From: an uncultured Anaerolineales bacterium | Lineage (GTDB): Bacteria > Chloroflexota > Anaerolineae > Anaerolineales > Villigracilaceae | Direction of reading: 5' to 3' | NCBI GenBank assembly: GCA_937928015.1 | Contig: CALFXA010000224.1 | Location: 1 to 13,393, forward strand | DNA length: 13,393 nt | Shown: positions 13,175-13,393 of the stretch, in pieces | Numbering within the stretch: position 1 is the first letter of the stretch | Layout of the letters: the number at the start of each line of letters is the position of its first letter | The notes under the pieces: generated by a model | What the model was told of the DNA's origin: nothing | Seen by the model: only the letters and a program-made list of their open reading frames with translations | Databases searched by the model: none | Position numbers and translations under genes: made by a program

Positions 13175-13393
13175 ATGAGTAAGAAGCTGTTTGCTTTGAT
13201 GTCCGTTCTTGTGGTCGCCAGCATGCTGTTGGCCGCCTGCGGTACCCCTGCGACCCCCGCTGCCACCGAGGCTCCTGCCGCGACTGAAGCTCCCGCCATG
13301 ACGGAAGCCCCCGCCGCGACCGATGCTCCCGACGCCGAGGCCGTAACCCTCAAGATCTATCTGCTCGACTACACCCCCGATACCATCGCCTGG
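13175..13393 (+). CDS. ABC transporter substrate-binding lipoprotein, N-terminus (3' truncated by window edge)
   Basis: Only the first 73 residues are in the window. Residues 1-21 are a signal peptide (MSKK start, VLVVASMLLAA core) with lipobox L19-A-A-C22. A low-complexity linker with four Glu/Asp-Ala-Pro repeats (TEAPAATEAPAMTEAPAATDAP, about 31-52, of which each unit is six residues) is typical of Chloroflexota lipoproteins. Then the mature fold begins with VTLKIYLLDYTPDT, like the first strand of family 1 sugar-binding proteins. Assignment to sugar import is inferred from this strand and from the ROK, kinase and PIG-L genes upstream. A strong AAGGAG (13160-13165) lies nine bases before the ATG. 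Permease genes would be expected right of the window. Confidence 0.8.
   Translation, partial: MSKKLFALMSVLVVASMLLAACGTPATPAATEAPAATEAPAMTEAPAATDAPDAEAVTLKIYLLDYTPDTIAW

Overview
The window looks like chromosomal DNA of a GC-rich Chloroflexota bacterium, most likely class Anaerolineae. This is an inference from three things: a short lipoprotein signal followed by Ala-Thr-Glu-Ala-Pro repeats on the solute-binding protein at the right edge, the small exported Gly/Met-rich protein, and the split FeoB. No rRNA, tRNA or CRISPR array is visible. Gene density is high and most adjacent genes overlap or nearly touch.

Left part (1-4000): the C-terminal third of uvrB is followed by a TTG-started lipoprotein and a strong intrinsic terminator. 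Next comes a small exported Gly/Met-rich protein, which converges on a minus-strand aldo/keto reductase through a shared bidirectional terminator. A membrane-anchored alpha/beta hydrolase resembling maspardin diverges from the reductase.

Middle (4022-9373, minus strand): a six-gene cluster reads leftward from one promoter region near 9346-9373. In order it encodes a six-helix membrane protein of unknown function, a canonical DtxR/MntR-type metalloregulator, an isoprenylcysteine-methyltransferase-like membrane protein, a second DtxR-like protein with an N-terminal transmembrane helix and two C-terminal FeoA-like domains, and a FeoB split into GTPase and permease polypeptides. A palindrome of DtxR-family type (TTTAG-N6-CTAAA) sits at the promoter. 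The cluster reads as a self-regulated ferrous-iron (possibly manganese) uptake operon in which the FeoA function is built into a membrane-tethered regulator-like protein. This is the most unusual system in the window.

Right part (9455-13393, plus strand): a divergent promoter with a perfect inverted repeat precedes a ROK-family regulator. It is followed by a ROK-like kinase homologue with an extra N-terminal region, a PIG-L-type deacetylase, and the start of a lipoprotein that looks like an ABC sugar-binding protein. Together they suggest import of an N-acetylated sugar or glycoside, its deacetylation and its phosphorylation, under control of the ROK repressor. A pair of inverted REP-like repeats sits between the kinase and deacetylase genes and blurs the deacetylase start.

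Three gene junctions use a one-base TAATG stop/start overlap (at 5422, 8603 and 10697), which indicates translational coupling.
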